Shown: positions 26,986 through 35,460 of the stretch, one piece after another
Position numbering within the stretch: the stretch's first letter is position 1
Layout of the letters: every line of letters begins with the position of its first letter
Source of the DNA: Mycobacteriales bacterium
GTDB taxonomy: Bacteria; Actinomycetota; Actinomycetes; BP-191
Direction of reading: 5' to 3'
DNA length: 64,000 nucleotides
Assembly (NCBI GenBank): GCA_035714365.1
Contig: DASTMB010000010.1
Span: 62,001 to 126,000 of the forward strand
Program-made: the position numbers and the translations under genes
Notes under the pieces: generated by a model
Databases searched by the model: none
What the model saw: the letters and a program-made list of their open reading frames with translations, nothing else
What the model was told of the DNA's origin: nothing

Positions 26986-28932
26986 ATGGCCCAGGTCAGG
27001 AACGCCACCGCAGGGACGCTCGCGCCGCAGCTCGCGGCGCGCGGGCTGCTCTCCGTCCACTCCGCCGACGTGGGCCAGGCGCGCGAGACGCAGCGCCGCC
27101 GCCGCCTGCGCACGCTTGCGCTCGTCCTCGGCGTGCCCGGGGCGTTCCTCTGGTACCGGCTGCTCGCCGGGCGGCCGTTCGACGTGATCGCGCTGCCCCA
27201 GATCGACTGGCTGGTGTTCGCGCCGATCCTGTTCTTCCTGATGCTGATCCTGCTGCTCGGCGGCTCGCACGTCGTCACCGGGCGCTCGCCGCACATCCTG
27301 TTCCGGCCGGAGCAGATCGACGTGCGGCTCTCCGACGTCGTCGGCATCGACCCGGTCAAGGACGAGGTCGTCCGGTCGCTGAACCTCTTCCTCGCCCACG
27401 AGACGTTCGCCCGCGAGATGGGCGGCCGGCCGCGGCGCGGCCTGCTGTTCGAGGGCGGCCCCGGCACCGGCAAGACGCACACCGCGAAGGCGATGGCGGC
27501 CGAGGCGGGCGTGCCGTTCCTGTTCGCGAGCGCGTCGTCGTTCCAGTCGTCGTTCTACGGCGCCACGGCGCGGAAGATCCGCTCGTACTTCAAGGAGCTG
27601 CGCCGGGCGGCGGCCCGCGAGGGCGGCGCGATCGGCTTCATCGACGAGTTCGACGCGATCGGCGGCGCCCGCCGCGGCATGGAGATGACCGCCGCGCCGA
27701 GCCTCGGCGTCGTCGGCTGCGGCGGCCTCACCGGCCTGCCCAGCACCTACGCGCAGGCCGGCGGCGGCACGGTCACGACGCCGTTCGGCACGTCCGACCT
27801 CGCCGGCCCGGTCGTCAACGAGCTGCTCGTGCAGATGCAGTCGTTCGACACGCCGACCGGGCTGGACAAGCTGCGCGGCACGCTGGTGGACAAGCTGAAC
27901 CTGTTCCTCCCCGCGCACCGCCAGCTCCCGAAGCCGGTCACCAAGCCGGCGAACATCATGCTGATCGCCTCCACCAACCGCGCCGACGGCCTCGACCCCG
28001 CGCTGATGCGGCCCGGCCGCTTCGACCGGCGGCTGACGTTCGAGGAGCCGGGCAAGAGCGGCCGGCGCGAGCTGCTCGACCACTTCCTCTCGCGCAAGGC
28101 GCACGCGCCCGAGCTGGACGACCCGGAGCACCGCGACGCGATCGCCGCGGTGACCCAGGGGTACACGCCGGCGATGATCGAGGGACTCCTCGACGAGGCC
28201 CTGGTCAACGCCGTCCGCCGCGGCGCCGCGGAGATGACCCGCGCCGACATCGAGCACGCCCGCCTCACCAGCGAGGTCGGCATGGGCCAGCCGACGGCCT
28301 ACACCGAGCACGAGCGGCGGCTCATCGCCACCCACGAGGCCGGGCACACCGTCGCCGCGTGGCTCTGCTCGCCGGAGCGCCGGCTCGAGGTGCTGACGAT
28401 CGTCAAGCGCCGCGAGGCGCTCGGCCTGCTCGCCCACGGCGACCGCGAGGACGTCTACACCCGCTCCCGCACCGAGCTGACCAACCTCATCCGCATCGCG
28501 ATGGGCGGCCAGTGCGCCGAGGAGATCTGGTTCGGCGACGTGTCGACCGGCCCCGGCGGCGACCTGCTCTACGCCACCAACGTCGCCGCGCAGATGGTCG
28601 GCGCGTCCGGCATGGCCGGCACGCTGGTGTCGTACGCCGCCATCCAGAACGGCGCGTTCAACGACTCCAACATCGTCGGCCGCGTCCTCGCCGACGCCGA
28701 CGGCCGCGAGCGGGTGGAGAAGCTGCTGGACGACCAGAAGGCGTTCACGCGGAACCTGCTGGAGGACAACCGCCACCTCGTGGAGGCGCTGCGCGACGCG
28801 CTGCTCGACCGCGAGGAGCTGATCGGGCACGAGATCACCGACGTGCTCGAGGCCGCGAAGGCGGCGCACGAGTCCCGCGCCACCGTCATCGACCTGCGCG
28901 AGCGCACCGCGGCCGAGGCGCCGGCGGAGTAG
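26986..28932 (+). CDS. FtsH-like AAA+ membrane metalloprotease with AAA insertions
   Basis: The 648-residue protein has two N-terminal transmembrane helices (about 43-60 and 75-93), an AAA+ domain with Walker A GGPGTGKT (157-164), pore-loop-like SSFYGATARKIRSYF, Walker B GFIDEFDAIG (217-226) and sensor ASTNRAD (328-334), and an M41 protease domain with H450EAGH454 and D526 in GPGGDLLYATNVA. Relative to FtsH, about 35 extra residues follow Walker B (228-275) and about 35-40 precede sensor 1 (288-322). It probably degrades membrane proteins. GGGAG precedes the ATG; an upstream ATG at 26914 is less likely. Confidence 0.86.
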   Translation: MAQVRNATAGTLAPQLAARGLLSVHSADVGQARETQRRRRLRTLALVLGVPGAFLWYRLLAGRPFDVIALPQIDWLVFAPILFFLMLILLLGGSHVVTGRSPHILFRPEQIDVRLSDVVGIDPVKDEVVRSLNLFLAHETFAREMGGRPRRGLLFEGGPGTGKTHTAKAMAAEAGVPFLFASASSFQSSFYGATARKIRSYFKELRRAAAREGGAIGFIDEFDAIGGARRGMEMTAAPSLGVVGCGGLTGLPSTYAQAGGGTVTTPFGTSDLAGPVVNELLVQMQSFDTPTGLDKLRGTLVDKLNLFLPAHRQLPKPVTKPANIMLIASTNRADGLDPALMRPGRFDRRLTFEEPGKSGRRELLDHFLSRKAHAPELDDPEHRDAIAAVTQGYTPAMIEGLLDEALVNAVRRGAAEMTRADIEHARLTSEVGMGQPTAYTEHERRLIATHEAGHTVAAWLCSPERRLEVLTIVKRREALGLLAHGDREDVYTRSRTELTNLIRIAMGGQCAEEIWFGDVSTGPGGDLLYATNVAAQMVGASGMAGTLVSYAAIQNGAFNDSNIVGRVLADADGRERVEKLLDDQKAFTRNLLEDNRHLVEALRDALLDREELIGHEITDVLEAAKAAHESRATVIDLRERTAAEAPAE

Positions 28933-28953
28933 CCGCCGCGTAGGCTCGTCCGC

Positions 28954-29415
28954 GTGAGCATGGGGCGGGCCGTGGCGATCTCGCTGCTCGCCGTCTCGGT
29001 CGTCGTCGGGGGGCTGCTCGCGCTCGTGACGGCGTTCTACGTGCCGCAGCGGGTCGGCTGGTTCTCCTTCGGCGTGGCCGCCACGGTGCTCACGATCGGG
29101 CCGTACGCGCACGCGGTCGGGCGGGCGTTCCGCTCCTCGCGGGCGGCGGCGTTGCCGGCGCTGGCGTGGCTGCTGGTGACGATGTACCTCGCGACGATGC
29201 GCGCCGAGGGCGACCTCGTCGTGACCGGCACGGCCGAGGGGCTGGCGTTCCTGCTGCTCGGCACGGTGTCCGCGGCGTTCGGCATCGGGACGGTCCGCAG
29301 CGGCGTCCTGCGTGCCGAGCGCCGGGCCGCCGAACGCCGCGAACGCCGCGAAGCGGTCGCCGAAGAGCTCGCCGTTACGCCGAATGGTTCAAGCCAGGAC
29401 GTCACCGGCCGATAG
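28954..29415 (+). CDS. Small polytopic membrane protein
   Basis: The 153-residue protein has four hydrophobic stretches (AVAISLLAVSVVVGGLLALV, WFSFGVAATVLTIGPYA, LPALAWLLVTMYLATM, GLAFLLLGTVSAAFGIG) and an Arg/Glu-rich tail. GTG 28954 sits seven bases after TAGGCT (28941-28946), a leaderless promoter just after the protease gene. Function unknown; no motif recognised. Confidence 0.75.
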   Translation: MSMGRAVAISLLAVSVVVGGLLALVTAFYVPQRVGWFSFGVAATVLTIGPYAHAVGRAFRSSRAAALPALAWLLVTMYLATMRAEGDLVVTGTAEGLAFLLLGTVSAAFGIGTVRSGVLRAERRAAERRERREAVAEELAVTPNGSSQDVTGR

Positions 29416-29452
29416 ATCACCCAGGATCGTCGTTCCCGAGAGGGGTCCGCGG

Positions 29453-29896
29453 GTGAGCCACGTCGTCGTCCGGCTGGGCGGGGGGCGCTTCGCGCTGCCC
29501 ATGCACGCCGTCGCCGAGGTCGGCCGCACCCCCGGCGTCACCCGGGTCCCGGGCACCCCCTCCTGGGTGAGCGGCGTCACGAACTGGCGCGGCCGCATCC
29601 TCGGCGTCCTCGACCTGCGCCACCTCCTCGGCCTCGCCGCGGACGGCAGCGGCGAGGGGCGCTTGGTGGTGCTGCACCGCGGCGGCGCGGCCGTCGGGCT
29701 GGTGGCCGAACGCGTCGACGGCGTGATCGAGGTGGACACCGGGGCGCTGGAGCCGGTGCTGCTGACGTTGCCGGCGGAGGCGGGGGCGCTGCTCGAAGGG
29801 CAGCTCACGGACGAGCACGGACCGGTCGGCGTCGTCGACGCCGGTGCGGTCTTCGCGTTGCGGCACCGCGTCGGTGTCGCGCGGCGAGCGGGATAG
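29453..29896 (+). CDS. Chemotaxis coupling protein CheW
   Basis: The 147-residue protein is a CheW-like SH3 double barrel: GGGRFALPMHAVAEV, VPGTPSWVSGVTNWRGRILGV and DLRHLLGL in order. CheW links receptors to the CheA kinase at the membrane. It is the first gene of a chemosensory cluster followed nine bases later by an MCP. GTG 29453 is chosen to give a native CheW start; upstream frame is low-complexity. Confidence 0.92.
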   Translation: MSHVVVRLGGGRFALPMHAVAEVGRTPGVTRVPGTPSWVSGVTNWRGRILGVLDLRHLLGLAADGSGEGRLVVLHRGGAAVGLVAERVDGVIEVDTGALEPVLLTLPAEAGALLEGQLTDEHGPVGVVDAGAVFALRHRVGVARRAG

Positions 29897-29905
29897 GGAG
29901 CGGGC

Positions 29906-31468
29906 ATGGACTTCTCGAAGCGCCTCGCGCGGGTGGCCGCGGTGGCGACGTGGATCAGCCTCGTGCTGTCCGTCGTCGCGTCGTGGGTGATCGCGCACGT
30001 CGGCGACGGCGGGCGGGTGAGCTTCGGCTGGGTGCTGTTCTTCGGCGGCGTCGGCGCGATCGACGCGACGCTGCTGACGATCCTGCCGATGTGGGAGGAG
30101 ACCCGCCCCAGCGTCCGCGACAACATCGCGGTCTGGCGCGGCGGCCTGCTCATCCTCGACATGGTGTTCGTCACCGGCGTGACGGCCGCGACCGGCGGTG
30201 TCGGCGCGCCGTTCTGGCTGTTGTTCATCCCGATCGTGCTGTTCGCCGCGGTGTCGCTCGACAAGTACCAGGCGATGACGTTCGGCATGGTGGCGGTCGC
30301 CGGGCTGCTGCTCGCGTCGTTCCTCGCCGGCACGCTCGACGCCGACCACGCGGGCGTGCTCGTGCTGGTCTGCCCGATCTTCCCGGCCGTCGCGTGGTTC
30401 AACTCCAACCTCTCCAACGCCGTGTGGCAGATGCGCAAGCGCGCGAAGGCGGAGCGCGACGCGCTCCAGGCGCGGGTGCAGGAGCTGTCCGAGGTGCTCG
30501 ACCGCGCCGCCCGCGGCGACCTCGCGGTGGAGCTCCAGGTCGCGGGCGACGAGGACGCCGCCGCGAAGCCGATCTCGCTGCTGTCCGAGTCGTTCAGCCA
30601 CACGCTCGGCAACCTGCGCCAGCTCGTCGGGCAGATCCGCACCGGCGGCGAGCACATCGCCGCGTCGGCGGGCGAGCTGCTCGCGACGGCCGAGGAGCAC
30701 GCGGTGTCGGCGACGCAGCAGTCGTCCGCGGTGTCGGAGACGACGTCGACCATCGAGGAGCTGGCCGCGACGGCCGCGCAGATCGCCGACACGGCCGAGG
30801 CCGTGGCGCGCTACGCCGCCGAGACGCTGCGCTACGCGGAGCAGGGCCGCGAGGCGGTCGGGCTGTCCGTGGACTCGATGGACAAGATCGCGTTCCGGGT
30901 CGAGCAGATCGCGTCCCGCGCGCTCTCGCTCGGCGAGAAGAGCCACGAGATCGGCCGCATCCTCGACGTCATCGACGACCTGTCCGACCAGACCAACCTG
31001 CTCGCCCTCAACGCCGCCATCGAGGCCGCGCGGGCCGGCGAGCACGGCCGCGGCTTCGCGGTCGTCGCCTCCGAGGTCCGCAAGCTGGCCGAGCGGTCCA
31101 TGGCCGCCACGAAGGACATCCAGGGGATCATCGCCGAGATCCAGGCCGAGACGAACTCCACGATCATCGCGAGCGAGGAGGGCGCCAAGGAGGTCAAGGC
31201 CGGCACCGGCCTGGCCCGCGGCGTCGTCGAGGCGCTGGAACGCATCTCCGGCATGGTGGACGAGACGACGACCGCCGCGAAGGAGATCAGCATCGCGACG
31301 CAGCAGCAGCGTTCGGCGTCCGACCAGGTCGTGGCCGCGATGAACCAGGTGTCCGACGTGTCCCGGCAGTACGCGGTCGGGTCGAAGCAGGCCGCCGCCG
31401 CGGCCGCGCAGCTCAACGTCCTCGCCGCCGAGCTGCGCGCCTCCATCGCGCAGTTCAAGGTCGCCTAA
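29906..31468 (+). CDS. Methyl-accepting chemotaxis protein with multi-pass sensor
   Basis: The 520-residue receptor has about six N-terminal hydrophobic segments (1-165) rather than a two-helix periplasmic sensor, then a HAMP-like linker and a long helical signalling domain. The conserved hairpin tip [20 protein letters not shown] with [17 protein letters not shown] is clear (about 355-400). It is expected to sense at or within the membrane. AGGGAG precedes the ATG. No CheR-binding pentapeptide is visible at the C-terminus. Confidence 0.92.
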   Translation: MDFSKRLARVAAVATWISLVLSVVASWVIAHVGDGGRVSFGWVLFFGGVGAIDATLLTILPMWEETRPSVRDNIAVWRGGLLILDMVFVTGVTAATGGVGAPFWLLFIPIVLFAAVSLDKYQAMTFGMVAVAGLLLASFLAGTLDADHAGVLVLVCPIFPAVAWFNSNLSNAVWQMRKRAKAERDALQARVQELSEVLDRAARGDLAVELQVAGDEDAAAKPISLLSESFSHTLGNLRQLVGQIRTGGEHIAASAGELLATAEEHAVSATQQSSAVSETTSTIEELAATAAQIADTAEAVARYAAETLRYAEQGREAVGLSVDSMDKIAFRVEQIASRALSLGEKSHEIGRILDVIDDLSDQTNLLALNAAIEAARAGEHGRGFAVVASEVRKLAERSMAATKDIQGIIAEIQAETNSTIIASEEGAKEVKAGTGLARGVVEALERISGMVDETTTAAKEISIATQQQRSASDQVVAAMNQVSDVSRQYAVGSKQAAAAAAQLNVLAAELRASIAQFKVA

Positions 31469-31509
31469 TGCCCCACGAGCGCGCTGCGCGCGCACGCGGG
31501 GGCCCCGGA
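31468..31509. repeat. Hairpin repeat family 2, copy 1
   Basis: This 42-base unit begins ATGCCCCACGA, has a stem GCGCGC-TGC-GCGCGC and ends GGGGGCCCCGGA. A second copy at 33737-33778 has a different but still complementary stem. It directly follows the MCP stop. Confidence 0.7.
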
Positions 31510-31547
31510 CGCGACCGGCTGACGCCGGCGCGAGGAGCCGTGCTGCG

Positions 31548-33734
31548 GTGAAGGACTGGGGCAACGACCCCGAGCTGGTCGCGACGTTCCGCGCGGAGGT
31601 CGAGGAACGCCTCGCCTCGCTGTCGTCCGGGCTGCTCAGCCTGGAGTCGCACCCGCGGGCGCGCGACCAGGTGGCGGCGCTGTTCCGCGACGCGCACACG
31701 GTCAAGGGCTCGGCGAAGATGCTCGGGCTGGACCACGTCGTCGGCGTCGCGCACGTCATGGAGGACCTGCTCGGCGACCTGCGCGACGGCCGGCTGAAGG
31801 TCCGCCGCGACCTCATCGACCTGCTGCTGACGTCCGCCGACGCGGTCGGCCGCGCGATGCCGGGCGCGCCCGCGCCGCTGGACGAGGCGGCGCTGGCGCC
31901 GGTGGTCGAGGCGCTCAACGCCGCCCGCAACGGCGCCGACCCGGTCGCCGTGCCGGTGCTCGCGAAGGACGAGCCGGAGCCCGAGGAGGCGGACGACGGC
32001 GAGGTCGTCGCGCCGCGCGCGCACGACGCGTCGGACTCGGTGCGCATCGCCGCGCACAAGGTGTACGACCTGATCGACGTCGTCGGCGAGGCCGCGCTCG
32101 GCGCCCGCCGGGTCGACCAGGTGTCGAACGTGCTGCTCGACCTGATGGTCGAGCACGGCCGCTGGACCAAGTCGTTGCGGCTCGCCGCCGGCAACGCCGC
32201 GCTGCCCGAGCAGGTCACGCTCGCGCTGCACCGGCTGCTCGCCATCGGCGACCAGGCGCAGGCGGCGGGCGCGCAGCTCCGCGAGCTGGTCGAGGCGCAG
32301 CTCAACCGCGTCTCGCTCGTCCGCGACGGCGCGATGGGCCTGGCGATGGTGCCGCTGCGCCGGGTGGTGGCGGCGTTCCCGCTGCTGGTCCGCGAGGTCG
32401 CGGCGGCGAGCGGCAAGGACGTCGCGCTGGAGATCGAGGGCGACGACGTCGAGCTGGACAAGCAGGTGCTCGACGGCGTCGCGGACGCGTTGAAGCACCT
32501 CGTCATCAATGCCGTGGACCACGGCTGCGAGCCGCCCGCCGACCGCGTCGCCGCCGGCAAGCCGGCCACCGCCACGGTCCGCGTCACCGCGCGCACCGCC
32601 GGCGGGCACGTCGTCATCGAGGTGTCCGAGGACGGCCGCGGCATCGACGAGGACGCGGTGCGCGCGAAGGCCGCCGAACGCGGCCTGCTCCCGGCGGACT
32701 CGACGCTGACGGGCAGCGCGTTGCTGGCGCTGCTGTTCACGCCGGAGTTCTCGACGGCGGCGACGGTGACCGAGACGTCGGGCCGCGGCGTCGGCCTGGA
32801 CGTCGTGAAGACCAGCGTGGACGAGCTCGGCGGGTCCATCGACATCCGCAGCGAGCCGGGGCGCGGGACGACGTTCGCGCTGACGCTGCCGGTGACCCTC
32901 GGCGTGATGCGCTGCCTGATCGCGCGGCTCGGCGCGGAACGGTTCGCGATCCCGGTGACGTCGGTCGTGGAGTCGATCGGCCTCGCCGACGCGGGCGTCA
33001 CCGACCTGGCCGGCGCGCCGGTCGTCATGCGGCACGGCCAGTCGCTGCCGTTGCTGGACCTCGGCGACGCGCTCGGCGTGCCGGGGGAGCGGGAGCCGCG
33101 CGCGGCGCTGATCGTCCGCCACGGCGACCGGCAGCTCGCCTGGTCGGTCGACCGGCTGGAGGGCGAGACGGAGCTGGTCGTGAAGGACCTCGGGTCGTTC
33201 ATCCGGCGCGTCCCCGGCGTGTCCGGCGCAACCATCGCCGGCGACGGCAACGTCGTCTGCCTGCTCGACCTGCGCGACATCGCCGACCGGGCGATCGGCC
33301 TCGGCGGCGGCCCGGTCGCGCGCCCGGTCGCGGCGAAGAAGCCCGCCGACGACGGCCGCCCCAAGCCGCGGGTGCTCGTGGTCGAGGACTCGCTCGGCGT
33401 CCGCGAGCTGGAACGCGTCATCCTCGAGGGCGCCGGCTACCAGGTGGAGTGCGCGGTCGACGGGCTCGACGGCGCGTCGCGGCTGCGCGACGGGCAGCCG
33501 GTCGACGTCGTCATCAGCGACGTGGAGATGCCGGGCATGACCGGCTTCGAGCTGACGAAGACGATCCGGCGCACCAAGGGCTGGGAGCACGTCCCGGTCG
33601 TCATCATGACCTCGCTCGGCAACGAGGACGACCGCCGGATGGGCCTGGAGGCGGGCGCCAGCGCGTACCTGCTCAAGGGGGAGTTCGACCAGGCGCAGCT
33701 CGTGGAGACGGTGCGCCGCCTCGTCGGTAGATAG
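31548..33734 (+). CDS. Hybrid chemotaxis histidine kinase CheA-REC
   Basis: The 728-residue kinase has Hpt (phospho-His H50 in FRDAHTVKGSAKML), a linker without an obvious P2, dimerisation helices (about 165-265), HATPase with NAVDHG, EDGRGIDED and GRGVGLDVVKT, a CheW-like domain (about 450-580), and a C-terminal receiver domain (about 605-725) with acceptor Asp in VVISDVEMPG and LLKGEF. It lies after CheW and MCP. GTG 31548 follows GAGGAG. The fused receiver may act as phosphate sink or output. Confidence 0.93.
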   Translation: MKDWGNDPELVATFRAEVEERLASLSSGLLSLESHPRARDQVAALFRDAHTVKGSAKMLGLDHVVGVAHVMEDLLGDLRDGRLKVRRDLIDLLLTSADAVGRAMPGAPAPLDEAALAPVVEALNAARNGADPVAVPVLAKDEPEPEEADDGEVVAPRAHDASDSVRIAAHKVYDLIDVVGEAALGARRVDQVSNVLLDLMVEHGRWTKSLRLAAGNAALPEQVTLALHRLLAIGDQAQAAGAQLRELVEAQLNRVSLVRDGAMGLAMVPLRRVVAAFPLLVREVAAASGKDVALEIEGDDVELDKQVLDGVADALKHLVINAVDHGCEPPADRVAAGKPATATVRVTARTAGGHVVIEVSEDGRGIDEDAVRAKAAERGLLPADSTLTGSALLALLFTPEFSTAATVTETSGRGVGLDVVKTSVDELGGSIDIRSEPGRGTTFALTLPVTLGVMRCLIARLGAERFAIPVTSVVESIGLADAGVTDLAGAPVVMRHGQSLPLLDLGDALGVPGEREPRAALIVRHGDRQLAWSVDRLEGETELVVKDLGSFIRRVPGVSGATIAGDGNVVCLLDLRDIADRAIGLGGGPVARPVAAKKPADDGRPKPRVLVVEDSLGVRELERVILEGAGYQVECAVDGLDGASRLRDGQPVDVVISDVEMPGMTGFELTKTIRRTKGWEHVPVVIMTSLGNEDDRRMGLEAGASAYLLKGEFDQAQLVETVRRLVGR

Positions 33735-33736
33735 AC

Positions 33737-33778
33737 ATGCCCCACGACGGCGCTGCGCGCCGCCGCGAGGGCCCCGGA
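33737..33778. repeat. Hairpin repeat family 2, copy 2
   Basis: This 42-base unit begins ATGCCCCACGA, has stem CGGCGC-TGC-GCGCCG and ends GAGGGCCCCGGA. Compared with 31468-31509 the stem changes on both sides while the loop TGC and flanks are kept. It directly precedes the leaderless promoter of the response regulator. Confidence 0.7.
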
Positions 33779-33791
33779 TAGGCTGGACCAC

Positions 33792-34754
33792 GTGCCCCGA
33801 ATCGTCATCGCGGACGACAGCCCCACGCTGCGCCGCATCGTCTCCTCGGTCCTCACCTCGGCCGGGTACGAGGTGGTGCAGGCGGAGGACGGCGTCGACG
33901 CGGTGCAGACGGTGTTCCGGGAGCAGCCGGACGCCGTCGTCATGGACGTGCAGATGCCGCGCGTGTCCGGCTACGTCGCCACCCGGCTGCTCAAGGACGA
34001 CTGGCAGACCGCGGACATCCCGGTCGTGCTGCTGACGTCGCTGGACGCCGCGAGCGACCGGTACTGGGGCACCAAGACCGGCGCCGACGGCTACCTCACC
34101 AAGGACTTCGAGGCGCCCGACCTGACCGGTGCCGTCGCGGCCGTGCTCGACCAGGCGGCCGCGGCGCGCGGCGGCCGCCCGCCGATCAAGGCCGACCCGG
34201 TCGAGCTCTCCGCCGACGACGTGCTGTCGAAGGTCTGCGACCTGCTGGACCGCAAGCTGTTCGAGACCTCGGTCGCCGCCGACGTGACCGAGCTCGCCGC
34301 GACGACGCACGGCTTCGACGACACGGTGCGCTCGCTGCTCGACGTGGTGCGGCGGTTCGTGGACTTCCACCTGGCCGGCGTCCTCCTCTTCGAGGAGCGG
34401 CACGCCTACGTCGGCGTCGGGCACGAGGCGAGCCGCGCGCACTTCGACGAGTTCGTGCGCCGCGCCGCCGACTCCGTAGGCAGCGCGGCCGGGGCGGCGT
34501 ACGACCCGACCTCGGTACAGCTCCACGTCGTCGACCCCGCGGGGCTGCTGGACGACCCGGACGAGGGGCCGATGGCGACGTTCCTGTCGATGCCGCTGCG
34601 CGGCCACGGCGGCCGCGTCGTCGGCGTCCTGGCGCTGTCGTCGTCGCTGCCGAACGCGTTCTCCGAGACGTCGCTGTCGACGCTGAAGCTGCTCGAGGGC
34701 CCGACGGCGATCGTCATCGACAACGCCCGGCAGACGATGTCCCGCACGGCCTAG
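33792..34754 (+). CDS. Response regulator with receiver and GAF-like domains
   Basis: The 320-residue protein has a receiver domain (D8, D9, phospho-acceptor D52 in VVMDVQMPRVSG, Lys in LTKDF) and a C-terminal GAF-like domain (about 150-320) ending TLKLLEGPTAIVIDNARQ. There is no DNA-binding domain, so output is through protein or small-molecule sensing. GTG 33792 is seven bases after TAGGCT (33779-33784), so probably leaderless. The TAG stop at 34752-34754 lies within the adjacent MITE. Confidence 0.9.
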   Translation: MPRIVIADDSPTLRRIVSSVLTSAGYEVVQAEDGVDAVQTVFREQPDAVVMDVQMPRVSGYVATRLLKDDWQTADIPVVLLTSLDAASDRYWGTKTGADGYLTKDFEAPDLTGAVAAVLDQAAAARGGRPPIKADPVELSADDVLSKVCDLLDRKLFETSVAADVTELAATTHGFDDTVRSLLDVVRRFVDFHLAGVLLFEERHAYVGVGHEASRAHFDEFVRRAADSVGSAAGAAYDPTSVQLHVVDPAGLLDDPDEGPMATFLSMPLRGHGGRVVGVLALSSSLPNAFSETSLSTLKLLEGPTAIVIDNARQTMSRTA

Positions 34755-34916
34755 GGCGTGTCTCTCATGTCGTGGCCGTCGCGAGCGGCGTCCAGGGTGG
34801 TGCATCGCAAGGCGGAGGAGTCGCCGATAGCAGCGCTATCGGCGGCGACGACAACGCCGCGAGGTGCCGCGCTGGATGCCGCGCAGCAGGCCAGGGACAT
34901 GGGAGACACGCCCTAG
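34751..34916. mobile_element. MITE-like element, 166 bp, 21-bp terminal inverted repeats
   Basis: Terminal inverted repeats 34751-34771 and 34896-34916 match 20 of 21 bases and begin CTAGGGCGTGTCTC. The outer CTAG may be the duplicated target or part of the ends. An internal hairpin GCCGATAGC-AGC-GCTATCGGC lies at 34823-34843. No transposase fits inside, so it would need a trans-acting enzyme. It separates the response regulator stop from the flavin reductase start. Confidence 0.82.
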
Positions 34917-35431
34917 TGGACACCGGCGAGTACCGGCGCGTCGTCGGGCACTTCGCGACCGGCGTCACCGTCGTCACGACCCACGCCGGCGGCGTCCACC
35001 ACGCGATGACCGCGAACTCGTTCACCTCCGTCTCGCTCGACCCGTTGCTCGTGCTCGTCGCGGTGGAGCGCCGCGCGCGCTTCCACGAGGCGGTGCTCGC
35101 CGCGGGGTCGTTCGCCGTCAACGTGCTCGCCGCCGACCAGGAGGACCTGTCGCGGTGGGCGGCGACGCGCGGGCGGGACGCGACCGACGTGGAGCGGTGG
35201 GCGTTCGCGCCGGGCGCGGCGACCGGGGCGGCGGTGTTCGAGGGGGTGCTGGCGGCGCTGGAGTGCCGGACGCACGCCACGCACCCCGGCGGCGACCACA
35301 CGCTCGTCGTCGGCGAGGTGGTGGGGCTGTCGGCGCCCCGGCCGGACGCGGCGCCGTTGCTCTACTTCAAGGGCGTCTACCGGGCGCTGGCACCCGGGCC
35401 GGAGGACCCGGCGGGGGAGCCGTTGTCCTGA
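34916..35431 (+). CDS. Flavin reductase-like FMN-binding protein
   Basis: The 171-residue protein starts YRRVVGHFATGVTVVTT (about 6-22), the standard beginning of the flavin reductase/HpaC-like split barrel, with MTANSFTSVSLDPLLVLVAV and FAVNVLA typical of FMN contacts. It likely supplies reduced flavin to an oxygenase. GTG 34916 shares its first base with the MITE's terminal CTAG, and the candidate ribosome site GGGAG (34901-34905) is inside the MITE's right repeat. Confidence 0.86.
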   Translation: MDTGEYRRVVGHFATGVTVVTTHAGGVHHAMTANSFTSVSLDPLLVLVAVERRARFHEAVLAAGSFAVNVLAADQEDLSRWAATRGRDATDVERWAFAPGAATGAAVFEGVLAALECRTHATHPGGDHTLVVGEVVGLSAPRPDAAPLLYFKGVYRALAPGPEDPAGEPLS

Positions 35432-35432
35432 C

Positions 35433-35459
35433 GTCAGTCTGATGTCACAATGGTGTCAC
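35433..35459 (+). promoter_or_regulatory. MFS gene promoter with three phased GTCA repeats
   Basis: GTCA occurs at 35433, 35444 and 35455, exactly 11 bases apart, so all lie on the same face of the helix. The first belongs to the palindrome TGACGTCA (35429-35436). A -10-like CACAAT (35446-35451) is interleaved, nine bases before the MFS ATG. This resembles a repressor operator; no regulator gene is adjacent. Confidence 0.45.
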
Positions 35460-35460
35460 C

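Noticed and set aside
29417-33421. Minus-strand open frame of about 1334 codons across the chemosensory genes
   Set aside because: Ser/Arg-rich translation with no domain; the plus strand encodes clear CheW, MCP and CheA motifs.
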